Source: Euglena gracilis (lineage: Eukaryota > Euglenida > Euglenophyceae > Euglenales). From it: a DNA stretch of 64,000 bases. The translations under genes were made by a program, and so were the position numbers. Where the stretch lies: contig CP154955.1 of NCBI GenBank assembly GCA_039621445.1, forward strand, positions 20,334,867 through 20,398,866, written 5' to 3'. A model generated the notes under the pieces. That model did not search any database and had not been told where the DNA came from. It saw nothing but the letters and a program-made list of their open reading frames with translations. Position 1 is the stretch's first letter. Each line of letters starts with the position of its first letter. Shown piece after piece: positions 1 through 12,200 of this stretch.

Positions 1-39
1 GGGCTCCCCCACACCGCCACCCCTGCTCTTTTCACACAG

Positions 40-2606
40 GCAGAATGACTACGTGCTGTTGTCGCTGGTGCGGACGCGGAACATCGGCCACCTGCGGGAC
101 GTCCGCCGCCTGGTGGTGGCGATGTCCCGGTCCGTTGCTTGTGGCCCCCCAGCTGTCCGCATGGCCTCGCTGGGCGCTGGCATCTGTGTGCCAGCCTGAA
201 CGGAGGGTCCCCGGGGGGGGGGGGGCGCGTATTTTGTCACTAGGTATTTTGAAGAAGAAAAAAAACATCAGGTTTCGGTATCAATGCAAGCAAAACATTA
301 GGAAACCCCCCAGTATGAAGCCCCCCCAAGGGTCTTGAAATCCCGTCCAAATACATGAAGCGGAGGGGTCTTTATATTCGAGGGGGGTTATTATCTGCAT
401 TTTTGCTTCCTTCATCGTGTGGATATCCCCGTATCTGTCCCTCACCATGGCAAACAAATCCCTCCCTCTGCCTCCCCCCCCCCCCCAGCCTCCGCCTCTC
501 CGCCAGGGCACGGCTGGGACTGTACGTGTTCTGCCGGGTGGCCCACTTCAAGGACGTGTTCGAGCTGAAGCCCGCCTTCAACTTGTTGACGGCCCGCCCC
601 ACCGTGCTCAGCCTCAACCTGAAGGTGTGCGAGGACGGCGGTGTGCTTTAACACCATGTCTGTTCTGCGTTGGTTGCTTTCTCTCCGTGTGTTGAGGCGA
701 ACCCTTCCATTTGAGGATGAATGGCTTTTTGGTGGAGTGGGCTTTTACTCTATGTGTATGAATGTTGTGGTGTGTGTGGTGTGGTGTGGTGTGGTGTGTG
801 TGGTCTGTGTGTGTGTGTGTGTGCGTGTGTGTGTGTGTCGGTCAGTTGGTTGGTGGGCGCGTGACAGTTGGGACGTGCAGGCAGGGCTTCAGGAGTTGCT
901 GGCGGACACAGTGCTGTTCCCCACACAGGAGCTGCGGTGCCCCACGACCCGCCTCGTCACGGACCTCGGGGAGCCGTTCCCGATGGAGCAGGGCCTTGAG
1001 CAGCTCGGCCAGTTGGTGGACCAAATGACGAAGGTGTGATCCCTTCCCCTCTGTGGTATTCTGTAGCTCATCTCCTCCATTGGAAGACAGCAAAGGCATT
1101 CTCTCGCAGTGAAGAAACCCGAAGGTGATACCGCTTACCCTGAGAATGCCTTCAACGGCACACCGCCACCTGTACCAAGGCGCATATTCCCCAGAAACAA
1201 CGCGGTGAAGGGCCACGGAACAATCTATTGAGCATAGTCCAGGTTTGCGCTTAGTCCGGGGCCTGCCCCACGGGGGGGGGGGGTGCTAGGGGCAGGCACC
1301 CCCCAAAACCCTACCCCCCCCGGGGGGGGTAGGGTTTTGGGGGGTGCCTGCCCCTAGCAGGCACCCCCCTCCGACCCCGGCGCCGAAGGCGTCGGGGGCC
1401 CGGAAAAGGCCATTTTCAATGAAAATTTTCTGGGTCCGGCCTGGACCCCTATCCCCCCCGGGGGGTGTGCCTGCTAGGGGCAGGCACCCTATAGCACCCA
1501 CCCCCCCTCCCCCCCCCCGGTCGGTAAGCACAAGCATGGCATAGTCAACACTCAGGCCAACGTGGGGGTCCACCGAACCTCGCATCGTGAGCCAAAGCCT
1601 CCCCGTCGTCGGCGCCAGATGCGGGTCAAGCTTGAGGCGCTGAAGTACCAGCAGCAGTACGAGATGTGGCAGCGGCACTCGGAGGCCAGGGCTGGATGGG
1701 AATCCTGAACATCCTGGGCGGCAGGGTTCAATATAAAGAGGGTATGGTAAAGGATGGGGGGGGTGTCCCTCCCCCTCCTGGTAGGGGTTGGACCACCCCT
1801 TCCCCTTGGCAGGAGTCCAGACCCAGCTGGGGGTCCCAGGGCCCCCCAAAAAAAGTTTAGATTTTGCATTTTTGAAGAAGAAAAAAATGCCCAAGATGGC
1901 ATTTTCGGCGATTTTGGGGGAGGCAAGATTTTTTTTGGCCCGGCGTTTCGCTCCGGGCCAAAAATCGGTCTCCCGGACCGTGCCCTTACCCTCCCCACCT
2001 GCCCTTATCCCCACCCCGCCTTCCCCCACAGCCCTGTTGGGGGTGGAGCAGAAGCGGGCGGAGGAGGAGGCCCGGGCGCAGGAAGAGCTGCAGCGCCGGC
2101 CACGCTGCGACCCACGGCCCTGCCACACAGGTCCGGGGCGGACAGTCACTTAGTCACCGGCCGACACCCCCCGGGGCTGGTTTTTTTCCTTCAAAGCGAC
2201 AGACTGGTTTTTGGAGGAATGGAAGTGACCCCCCTCCCCCCCCCCAGTTGGTAAAACAGTTGCATGGTCTGGTGCCAGTTGGGCAGTGCCCAGCACCAGA
2301 CCTGGCAGGGCTGCAATCCCCGGGGGCAGGCGTGGGCGGCAGTTGCACGGGCCATTTTGGGTCTGGGCTGCCAAACGTCCGGTCAGGCTGCTAAGGGGGG
2401 GGGCAGTTCCCGCAACAACAACGTTCGGCGGCGCAGCGTGGGGGCAGCACTACGTGCAGAAGCGGGTGCGGGAGCTCCAGGCGCGGCAGCGGGCGCAGGG
2501 GCAGGAGTTCGACGAGGACGAGGAGGGGGAGGGGGCCCCCGGCGACTCTGCCGAGCCAGCGCTGGACGAGGGGGCGGCCCTCAAGAAGGCGAGGACCGAC
2601 TTCTGA
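40..2606 (+). CDS. AQR: Intron-binding protein Aquarius, C-terminal exons (5' partial)
   Basis: Aquarius is the spliceosomal SF1-type RNA helicase that binds the intron upstream of the branch site. The first three exons match the end of its helicase core and what follows: 40-129 ([26 protein letters not shown]), 507-624 ([22 protein letters not shown]) and 929-1033 (ELRCPTTRL..). The 129/507 junction rebuilds the Arg of MSRARLGLY, and 624 and 1033 end in phase 0. A probable fourth exon starts at 1535 or 1556 and runs to about 1692 (basic, then [20 protein letters not shown]); I cannot place its donor. Exons 2032-2130 ([19 protein letters not shown]) and 2437-2606 join in phase and end with an acidic tail, KKARTDF and TGA. 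The basic, coiled-coil and acidic tail is not recognisable as AQR and belongs to it only by position and phase. The 5' part of the gene lies outside the window. Confidence 0.82.
768..838. repeat. (TG)n microsatellite in AQR intron
   Basis: Alternating TGTGG and TG runs between the second and third recognised AQR exons. It has no coding potential. Confidence 0.85.
1284..1359. repeat. Perfect 38-bp-arm palindrome in AQR intron
   Basis: The left arm 1284-1321 begins TGCTAGGGGCAGGCACC and the right arm 1322-1359 is its exact reverse complement, with no loop. The motif TGCTAGGGGCAGGCACC recurs near 1470-1490, so the palindrome looks like part of a small inverted-repeat element lying in the intron before the fourth candidate exon. 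Confidence 0.85.
1838..1990 (+). repeat. Dispersed GC-hairpin repeat, copy 1 (ends ATCGGTCTCCCGGACCG)
   Basis: A C-rich edge, a T-rich core with GCATTT, a GGCCCGGCG..CGGGCC hairpin and the ending AAAATCGGTC.CCCGGACCG resemble the repeats near 12760-12910 and 62610-62770. The copy lies in an AQR intron. Confidence 0.5.
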
Positions 2607-4789
2607 GGGACCTCCGCTTCGTCCTGTGCGGCGCGCTTTATGCGTCCCGCGGCGTTCCATTTTTTTTTTGGGTTGCGCACGGCCGAATGCGGACGTACCT
2701 GCGGTCCAGCGACCCGCCAGCGCCGCCGACGTCCAGTCCGGGGACGCGGTCGGTCTGCTCCCCTTCCCCCTGACCGAGGCCGACAGCACGCCTTCCACCC
2801 ACCGCGTTCGGTTCGCGGGCCGACACTGCCGTCCCCCGCTTTGCTCATCCGCCCCCCCCCCGGGATCCCCCCGAGTTTCACACGCCTGAGCAACAGCGGT
2901 GGGTCAGCAAGCACCTGGCGAGGGCATCCCCCCTTGCCTGCCTGCCAGCGAGCCACCAGACAAATCGGCCATTTTCACACAATAGCCCCATCTGCTTGAA
3001 GACGACCTCAACGAACCCCCTCCCCTGGTGAAGATATCCTGGGAGTCTTCAAGATATTCTGATGGTCTTTTGTGGTCAAGATTGCTCGTTTCTATTGGCC
3101 AATAAAGGCTCGTTTTTTTCCGTTTTCAGTGTTTTTTTTTTAGCTTTTGGACTCCGAACAACCGTGCTTTTTTAATTAATTTTCTTCTGCACACCCTCCC
3201 GCCGACCAAGCAAAGCAGATCGACAAATACAGCTTCTTTTTTTTTTAAATTCAAAAGACCCCCCCCCGGGGGGTGGGTGGGTCCGGGGTCTGGGGCCGGA
3301 GTCCTGGGTAAAGGTTTCGGCGCAAAGGGCCAAAAAAATTTTGGGAAACGCCCTCAGACAGCCTGATTTTGTGGGGTCCCCCCGGGTTTTAAAGAGCCTG
3401 GACCAATAACCCCGAGGATTAGGGAGCTGACCCAGGGTCAAGGTCAGATGGGGTCCGACAGAGGTGAGTAACCTGCTTTCAGAGGGTGATAAATTTTAAA
3501 TTAATAAATTGATAATCAATTTTAAGTTAGATAAAATCTTGAAACAAACGGCGGCGCTGATGAAAGACAGCAGAAGGTAGCCAGCTGCTTTCTTCAGCTT
3601 TCTTTGAAGAAAGGTGTCCAAAATTTGTGGCCCTGAAAAAACCATTTGGAATCTATCTTCTCCCAGAATCACATTACGTGTTGCAAGTTATTCGCAAGCA
3701 GCCCTCCACCCATCCACCAAATCAGCTCATATGTACTCTGAGGATCCAGAGGGTCTTGTATATCTGAGTTGCAATTGGGGTCCAACGCCGAAAATATCCA
3801 TTTCCCAAGGTCATAAACTGTAAACTGACCTGTGAAATAACCCAACCTTTTTGAAAGGCCTTGGACCTCACCTCATCAGTTAATTTGCGATTGGCAGGGG
3901 GGTGAGTAAAATGGTAACCCCCCCCCCCCCCAGTGGAAGCACAGGATCCAAGTAAAAGTGCATCCGTTTCTGCCACCGCCAAAGGAAAGAGAACAAATCG
4001 AAGAAACCCAGCAAGTAAATACAGGGAGAAGCAGGGATGGATGGGAAGCCCTTCGGTATTGAGGTAGGTGGTACGGGGGGGGGGGGGGTCCCGACCACCC
4101 CCCCCCTTGGGGGTAAGGTGGTAGAGGGGGGGTCCGGACCACCCCCCCCTAGATGTTGGGAGGGGGGGTCTGGCCCCCCACCCCCCCCCCTCCTTGACAG
4201 GTGCCAAAATGCGCGCCGGAAAATGAGCAAAAAACAAACACCCCTTTTGCTGACTTTTGGACATATCGCCCATTTTTTGATGTGTTGGTGTTTTTCCGCC
4301 AAAAAATGTTCAAAAAATTTCAAAAATGAGCATTTTTGGATTGATTTTCAAAGAAAAATCAGGTATTTTTTGACCGATTTCGACCCAATTTCCGGCCTTT
4401 TGCTCGTCCATGAAATCGAAAAATTTTCGGCCCCCCCCTCAGTTTCGAGGTAGGAGGGGGGGTCCGACCCACCCCCCCCCTCAAAACTTCCCATCCCACC
4501 CTGGGGAGAAGCGTGGAGCATAATTTTTTTTTGCTGGTCAACCCAACCAGCCCCAAAGCCTCTGCAAGTTGCCAAAATGTCGATGTGGACTTTGTTGGTA
4601 TCATGAAAGTTGGTTCGTGGCAAATGATGAAAATTTAGGTGAGTTCTTTGCACGGCCAATCTTGTTGTAGACAACTGAAGTCGACAACACAAAGGACTCA
4701 TCATTTCCCAAATTCTTGCCTGAATTCCTCGCGTCGTTCAAGCAACACAGTTTCATCCATGTCCTGTGTCTTGTGGTGGCTCGGCTGAA
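2607..4789. other. AQR 3' UTR, then intergenic low-complexity DNA
   Basis: From 2607 to the poly(A) signal at 3101 this is probably AQR 3' untranslated sequence. Beyond it I see no convincing exon. The stretch holds several paired G/C homopolymers (3259-3290, 3919-3932, 4075-4190, 4430-4490), T-rich stretches and no long tandem array. Confidence 0.6.
3101..3106 (+). terminator. Poly(A) signal AATAAA for AQR
   Basis: Canonical AATAAA 495 bases after the AQR stop, followed by T-rich sequence (3114-3140). It is the only AATAAA I noticed between the stop and the next element. Confidence 0.65.
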
Positions 4790-4797
4790 GCCATTTG

Positions 4798-6050
4798 TAG
4801 GGCGGTCCATAAGGGACGGGTTATTTTTTTTTGGTTAAGGACCGCCCCTTAAGGACCGCCCCCCCCCCCAGGGCAGTTTTGGACCTGAAAAAAATTTTCC
4901 GGCGCCTTTGGCGCCGGGTGTTTTTTTGACCCATTTTGGGACCCATATGCAGGCACCTACTACTAAAATGGCCTAAAATGGCCTATAATGGCCTAAAATG
5001 GGGAAATTTTGGGGCCATAGGTACTTGCCAAGGTTGACTGCTTGTTTTTTTTGAAACAAAAAAACCAGGTTTTTTTTAAAAAAAACCATGTTTTTTTAAA
5101 AAAGAAACTTGTTTTTTAAATATAAAAAAAACGTCACTTTTTGATGACCAAAAAATGCTTTTAGAACTTTTTCCTCGAAAAATGGCCATTTCGCAAAGAA
5201 AATTCCCTCAAAACCCTATTTTTCACACCTTCCAAAAAATCAACATTTTCTCAAAATTTTGATTTTGAGAGGTTTTTGAAGCAAAAAAAATTCCATTGAA
5301 AATCCAAAAAATTTGACAGAGAAAAAATGTCAGTAAAATTTGATTGTGCCAAAATTTGGTCCACTTTTTTTGACCTTCGTTATTTTCCACCCCCTCCTAA
5401 AACTACCAAATTTAACCCTGAAATCTTTGAGATTTTTCTGTGAAAAAATGTGGTTTTCCATCAAAAAATCACCAATTTTTTCGGCTTCCAGTTTTGTCGG
5501 TTCTAATTTTATCTAGCCCCAATTTTTTCCTCCCCGGTATTTTGGCTTCATTTTTCAAAAAAATTTCAAATTTTTTCAGCCCAAATCCCCCGTTTCCCCG
5601 AAATTGGTGAAAATGCTGCCCAAAATGTTGCCCAAACCCCCCCCCCAAACCCCATTTTTTTCACACCTTCTAAAATTTCAACATTTCTCAAAATTTTGAT
5701 TTTGAGAAATTTTGGAAGCAAAAAAAATGCCACTGAAAATCCAAAAAAATTCCAAGAAAAAAAATGTCAGTAAAATTTGAATGTTCCAAAATTTGGTCCT
5801 TTTTTTGACCTTCATTTTTTTTTGACCGCCCTCCTAAAAACTAACAGTTTTCAACCCTAAAATTTTGAGGTTTTTTTGGGGAAAAAATGTTATTTTCCAT
5901 CAAAAAAACCATGTATTTTGGGTTCATTTTTCAAAATTTTTGGGTTCATTTTTCAAAGAAAATTTTCCCCGGCCCAAATCCCCTTTTCCTTATTTTTTGG
6001 TTGAAGTGTATGGGGACAGGATTCTTTTTTTTTGCTTAAGGACCGCCCTG
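4798..6050. mobile_element. hAT-like non-autonomous DNA transposon, copy 1 (1,253 bp)
   Basis: The left end reads TAGGGCGGTCCATAAG and the right end TTAAGGACCGCCCTG, which is inverted relative to it. The flanks are GCCATTTG (4790-4797) and GCCGTTTG (6051-6058), an 8-base target duplication with one mismatch. Eight-base duplications and CAGNG-type termini are typical of the hAT superfamily. The interior is AT-rich with no transposase reading frame and aligns along its length with 15545-17001. It carries short internal copies of the end motif (TTAAGGACCGCCCC) just inside the left end. Confidence 0.8.
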
Positions 6051-6129
6051 GCCGTTTGCGTGTGATCGGCCTCTGGACACGCCACCACCTGCCCCCGGCC
6101 ACACATGTCCCCCATACCCGCCCCGCACA

Positions 6130-6303
6130 CCCAGGGCAGTACGGGAATCAGCCAAACAGCCAGGGTGGTGGGTGGGGGGGGGAGTCGAACCCCCCCCCAC
6201 CTCCCGTATTTCCGGGAGCACCAATTTTTTGACCCCAAAAATTTTTTCAGCGCCGGGAAAATTTTGTTGAAAAAAATCTGTGAAAATGCTGTGGTGGGTG
6301 GGG
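6130..6303 (+). repeat. Dispersed repeat E, copy 1
   Basis: It begins CCCAGGGCAGTACGGGAATC, continues with GCCAAACAGCCAGGGTGG, a G/C run, CACCTCCCGTATTTC and GCACCAATTTTT, and ends GCTGTGGTGGGTG. The same order is seen at 15336-15527. It lies 79 bases to the right of the first hAT-like copy. Confidence 0.7.
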
Positions 6304-6364
6304 GGGTCGACCACCCCCCCCACCAGGCCTTCCCATACAGCCCTGCCCCCCCTTCTGCCCGCAG

Positions 6365-7144
6365 ATCCCCGCTGCATGAACGGGATGACGTGGCAGGTGT
6401 ACCTGCAGGAGGGCCCCGGCCCCGCCCAGCCGAAAAGGAAGAAACCGAAGCGGCGCCGTGAGGCGGTGCCCGTGGAGGTGGTGACCCACGTGGAACCCAA
6501 GCCAGGCGATTACTTCGGGCGGGATTTAGTTTCCCAGGAACAGCTGTTGGCACCAGATCCCTCGGTCCAGTCCCGGCAATGTGTAACTGGTTTGTTTGAC
6601 CAGCGTTCAGGGCCAAAGCATTCTTATAAATTTGTACATGCAAATAAATATTTTTATGTATGTGATGCATGTCAGGCAACATATATATATGTATATCACA
6701 AATAGTAAAAAAACATTACGTATATTGCGTATCATATAATGTGTGTTTTATATTACAATGCCATTTGTTTTCATTTCAGTGCGAAACTCTTCCCTGACGA
6801 AACAGGCGGTGGCGGAGACTCAGAAAAAGCCCCCAGCCGAAAACCCCCCCCCCCCCCCCCACCCCCCCCCCGCCAGCAACCGCCTGGCCCCAACCAAAGC
6901 GCCCCAAGCCCCCCGCGGTGGCAGCCCATGGGCTCCCGCCGCCCCTGCCGCCGGTGGCGGTGGCCTCCCCGGCCCCCGGGGCGGTGGCACAGCCCCCGCC
7001 AGGGCCTGCCCCACCCCAGGCCCCGGGGCGGCGGGGGCTGGCCGGCAAGCGGCCGGGGGCCGCTGTGCCGGCGGTGGGCCGGACGCAGGGCCGGCCGAAG
7101 TACCCCCTGCCGTGCAGACAGCCCTCCGCCTGCCCCGGGGGGGT
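6365..7144 (+). CDS. Candidate exons of a basic, proline-rich protein
   Basis: Exon A starts after CTGCCCGCAG at 6365 and is GC3-biased in one frame: MNGMTWQVYLQEGPGPAQPK, then an NLS-like KRKKPKRRR and VPVEVVTHV. Its donor is probably near 6480-6530. Exon B follows a strong acceptor (TTTCATTTCAG, about 6780) with RNSSLTKQAVAETQKKPP, runs into a C homopolymer at 6846-6870, and then shows its best codon bias in a shifted frame (PKRPKPPAV..GRRGLAGKRPG..GRTQGRPKYPLP) up to a GTGAGG donor at about 7145. The shift probably reflects a miscounted homopolymer. This may be the N-terminus of the nucleotidyltransferase gene downstream or a separate gene. I do not recognise the family. Confidence 0.4.
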
Positions 7145-9201
7145 GAGGCAATGGTTCCGGTGGTCGCCGTTGAAGAGTTCCGTCCGGGCACATCCAGATT
7201 CCTCATCTGTGGAATGGTGGGACTGGGCACCTGGGTTGCCTTCATCGGCACACCGCACACTGCACAGTCCACACTGTCCACACAGTCCACACTGCACGCC
7301 GTCTTTCCTCTCCAGGGAGGCGGCACACGGACCTGACATGTCACATTGGGGGCTGTGTCCCTCACTTGACAAGTGTGAGGGAAATGGCAACTGGGTGGGC
7401 GCCCTGAACATAAACGTAAACAACAATGCCAAGTCCCAGGAAATCACACGTTTTCCACCGTTTTAGTGCATATTTCGCGTATTTATCGCCCTTTTGAGTG
7501 CACAGTTTGAGGGTCGGCATACCCCCCTCGGTTTTTCTGTCTGTGTCAGTCTGGAAAAAATGATGAGAAGGAGATTTTGGCTAATGTCTTGAGGATTTAT
7601 TTCCTTCCACACCAGTCTACGAGAAAGTTTAGTCAGATTTTTATTTCTGATTTCAGTTTAGTTTTTTTTATTCTACACCAAAAAGCAATGCCTGAGGACA
7701 TTTGAAGAAATTTTGAATCGTAAGGATTCCGAAATGCCCCACAATAAGCAAAAAAATGGGAAAAATGAATTGCTGAATTGCTGGGTGTAAAGAAATTGCA
7801 ATAGATTATAATTTTCTTTTGATAAAATGACTGTTTTTCGAAAATATTGTATTTCGGGAAAGATTCCGATGAGCATGAATGCTGTGACCGAAATGCTTCC
7901 ACGGATAACAACAAGCTCAACACCTCAGTCATTCCTCTTTTTACCAGCGACCTGTCCACCTCTTGCCGGACTCAACCTCAGCCATGCATAACCAACCAAC
8001 GGGACGGAGAATGGAAAGGGAGGAGTTGAATGCCAGAAACCAGCTGTGAACAACTCCCTCATAATTGCACACATGTGCACACACACACGCAACCCATACA
8101 CCCTAATGAGTGCACACCCAAGGAATCCGAGGTTAGTCCCTAAAATATGTACTCTGCACTCATCAGGGGGGGGACGACAGCAGGTTGATTTCCCTGTTGG
8201 ACGCTGAAGTTCCCAAAGGCTTCCATTTGTTCTGGTGGTTTCGTTCGTTTGTCGGTCTGCCCCTTGTGCAATGCCCCGGTCGGCGCGAGGCGCACGGCGG
8301 ATGGCTGCGGCAGGCGCTCCGTGCAGCTGGTCAGATTTCTGGCACCCACCCAGGGGATCCCTTGAGCAGAGCACCCCACTTCATCTCAGGGGGGGGGGCA
8401 GCCAGCTATCATTTTTCTGTCCAGGAGCTCCCAGCCCAGCTAGCCTCCCCCCGCGGCTGAACGTCTATTGCAGAAGCCCCATGGGTGATGGGGGGCAACC
8501 CCCCACACACATTCCTTCCTGTTTTCCGGATTTTTTTTATTTATTTTGCAAGAAAATTTTTAGGTCAAAATTTTCTTGCACGTTGCAGGGGGTCCGACCC
8601 CCCGCCCACTTCCCAGTGGGGGTCGAGCCCTCCAGCCCGCGCCTGACCACCACCCGAAAGCTGGGGGGGGGGGGGTCCAGAAAGCACAATGCGGTGAATG
8701 CGCTTCCCAGCGTCAGAAATCGGCGTCCATAACACCTCACGGAACACTCGGGAAGGTGGTGCAAGACAGCACACACCAACTCCGCTGGGCCCGTGCTGTG
8801 GGGATTTTGGCGCGACCAGGTTGCCAGGAACAGTGCAGGCAAGGTCCTCTTTCGGAAGGGAAAACCCACACAACACATAAATTACGAATTAACCACACGC
8901 ATTAAGGATTAAGAAAACGCACACAAAGAATTACAAATGGCTGTGCGCACAGCAAACAGCTAGCGGAAGTCCAGGGAAACTGTGTCCTTTTTAGTAGATC
9001 AGACAAGTCAATTTAATATAAGTATTACCTTATTGGTATTATTAGTGTTAGCATTAGTATTGGTGTTAGTATTGGTATTGGTATTTAGTATCACCTGACC
9101 GGGGGGAGGGGCAGAAACGACCCCTTCGCCCAAAATCTTTGGGCATGGGCTAGATCCCCTCCCCTCTGAAACGGTCCCCTGGCCCCACTGCCAGACGCCA
9201 G
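7145..9201. other. Probable intron or intergenic DNA
   Basis: No exon could be supported. The interval contains short direct repeats of CACACTGTCCACACAGTCC (7255-7300), an AT-rich stretch at 7560-7860, G/C homopolymers near 8388 and 8665, and a GGTATT/AGTATT hexamer run at 9020-9090. The open frames here lack codon bias and splice support. Confidence 0.45.
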
Positions 9202-12200
9202 CCCCGGGGAGGCCAGCCTCACGGAGGGCATCGAACGCTTCTGCGCTCGACGCCACTTTGGTTGCCCACGCGAAGCCCAGCGGCGGTCCGGCCGGCCCCC
9301 CACCGGCACGCTTTTCGAAGTCTGCTGCGGTGGCTGTGGGATGTGCGTGGCGGGTGTGGGCCCTGTTCTTTCCCCGCAGCGCAAGCCACCTCCCGTGGAG
9401 TTTTTAAAATGAAGCCGGCTCTCTCCCCCAGGGGTGGCCTGGGGCGCTCCAACATGCAGCTGGGGGGCGTGGCCTGCCCCTCCCACTCAACTCAACTCCA
9501 ACCCCGCTTTTTCATTTCCCCACCTCTTTCATTTTGACTCCATTTTACTGTACCCGCCACTTGTCGATCCAATCGTGTGAAAGAAAGTCTGCAGTTGTGT
9601 TTTCAAAGTTCGCCAGAATTGATGCCAGCAGCCGTTGTGGACGTTGGTTGCTGTCACCGCATGACAGCAAGGTACCCTGGGAATCATCACATGTACCAGT
9701 GAGGAAGGGTTTATGGGGCCCTCAAACTGAAACCAATTGGGGACCGACCTGCTCACCACCACAACCAGCGGTGGATGTGAGGTGCCGGGCGAGACTTCGC
9801 CCAGCGCGTGGAGGCCCTCCTGCAGAAGGTCCTCCCCACGTCCTCCATCCACCTCTCGGGCTCCACCCTCAACACGCTGTTCGTTCGGGACAGCGACGTG
9901 GACCTCATCTGTGTCTGCAGCTGCTCCCCCCGGCGGGGTTTGTGTGTGCCTGCTGGTATCTAAAAGATCTCACCAGGAAATAACGTTGATTGTTTTGGTA
10001 GTGTTTTGGATATTTTTGGCACTGCATTTTTTTGAAATTTTTATGATTATCTTTTGCACCCTCTTTAGGATAGTTAATGAATTCTGCAAATTTAGCACTG
10101 GAAAAACTACAGTCGCATCATGTTTATCTCGATTTATCTCTTTTTAGCACACTCACCTTTTTGGTGCATTTTTCACAGAAAAATTTGCCACCCCCTTCCT
10201 ACCATATTCTTTCCGTTATTCCACCTGTTTTGAATGCATGTAGGTTGCTTTCCTTAATGTGAAGCACAAAAGTTGCAGGAGGGGAATTTAGTTGCACTTA
10301 AATTTAAAAAATGGCATGTGTCGAATTCATTAGGTACTACCCCCCAAACTGGAACACCACATCCATCCACAGCAGATTTCTGGGACATCACCGTACGGCT
10401 TTCATTGAAGTGCTGTGGTTTTGGCACAGCGTCGGCAGAGTTGTGGAGTTGTGCCGTGTCTTGGAAAATGGAAGGAAATTAGTTGGCGATAACCCTTTGA
10501 ATGCTTTGCAGTTAAATTGGGCGAGTTAGGTTGAAATAGGTTTTAATCAACCCTGGTCAACTTTCGATTTTTGCTGCTTTGTCATCAACGTTTTCTGGGC
10601 TTCAATTTTTTGCAGTTCTGCGAAAAATTGAACCCAGGAAAAACACCTCGGAAAACGAAGTCGATTTTGTCCCCGGAGTTTTGGCTGTTCCGCCCAAATG
10701 AAACTCCCCGAGTGTCTTAAAGTCCCGCCCAAACCAGGAGTGGGAATACCCAACTCATCCTGCCTCAGAGGACTTCACCCACAAGCCCCGCCCCATTTCG
10801 AGTGCGTCCACGGCTCCGTGCTATTCACGACGGGACGGCGAGTGCTGTCCAGTTCGCTGCGGACCCACGTCAAGCACATCCCAACCAGGGGCTCGCCGCC
10901 CACCAACCCCGCCGTCCGTTGGAGGGTTGGGCGGCCCGAGCGTGGGAGAGAATGTGCGCTGCGCATGGGCACGGCTCGCAGGCGTGTGCTTGTGCTGTGG
11001 TGGGGATTCCCCCGTGACTCGGCAACCAACCCGCCCAACACTGGAACCCCCCCCCTCGCCCGTCAGAGTGATGTACACTGCGGATGGTCCTTCTGGGGAA
11101 AGCAACGGCATTTTTAGCTCAAAGAACCCAAACCCCCCCCTTGTTGTCCGGCTGGCTCCTCCCGGGACCCCCGATCGGACAACAAGGAGGGGGGCAATAA
11201 GGGGTACCAAAGGAAAATCAAAGGTGTGACCAAGAACATCTTCCGTCGGCCAGGGCCGAGGGGCAATGGGGGGGGGGTCTTAGAACCGACAGCTGGATTT
11301 GAACCCAAAGGGCGACTCCAACCAAATTTGCCCCCCAAAATCATTTTCCATGGAAGCTGCCTCCCCTCCCCGACCAGTGTCCCTTGGCTCTGGTCAGGGG
11401 TTGTTTTCATGGACGCAGCCTGTCAATTGGGCACAGTGTGGCCACGGTCACGCCGCCGCTCGGGTGGGGGTGGGCCGCCGTGATTGGGCGAGAGCCAGAG
11501 GGGCCGGCGGGCCCCCAGCCCCGGCGCGCTGCCCCATCCTGCAGTGTACGACGCGCACGCAAGGGTGCGCGTTCGCGTTCGACATCTCGTTCGGCTCGCT
11601 GAGCGGCGTGCACGGCAACGGCTTCCTGCGGGACCACTACCTGCACACCAACCCCTACGCGCTGCCCCTCACCGCCGCCGTCAAGCGCTGGGCCATTAAC
11701 CGAGGTCCGCCACCTTTTCCTGAAATTTTGCCCAATGGTGGCGGCATTCCAGTGTACATTGCACAACATTGTGCATCGCCACATCATCTTCCTGTATATT
11801 TGGTTGTTGCCCACAATGCACCTCCAGAGAAAGCCAAATTAGGGGTTGCCCTCCAAAGACACCCATTTCTTGTTTTTTCCCAAAAAAAATGGCACCTTCA
11901 AACATTTCAAACATCACACATCACCGCGTGAATACAATTTTCCAAAATGAAAAGCATCATGCATATCCTGGTACATATCAAACCAAGTCAAGTAACATCT
12001 GTATCCTCCTGCACTTCCAGCCGGTTTCTGAAACTGCAGTAAGCTTTTGAGTTCACCAACGTCGATGTAAACGGAATTGAGTACACCTTTTGTTATTTCA
12101 TAGAAGAGCAAATGCCAAGGCGAAGGTTAATGGTGGAAGTGCGGAAACTGGAATCATTTCTTTTAGAAGAAAATGATTGGTTTTGACGGAAGAACATGGT

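Noticed and set aside
1286-2149. 287-codon - strand frame
   Set aside because: It runs through a palindrome and G/C homopolymers antisense to AQR exons; its composition is explained by those runs.
6181-6200. tRNA T-loop-like GGAGTCGAACCCC
   Set aside because: No matching acceptor stem or anticodon arm nearby; it is part of repeat E and its G/C run.
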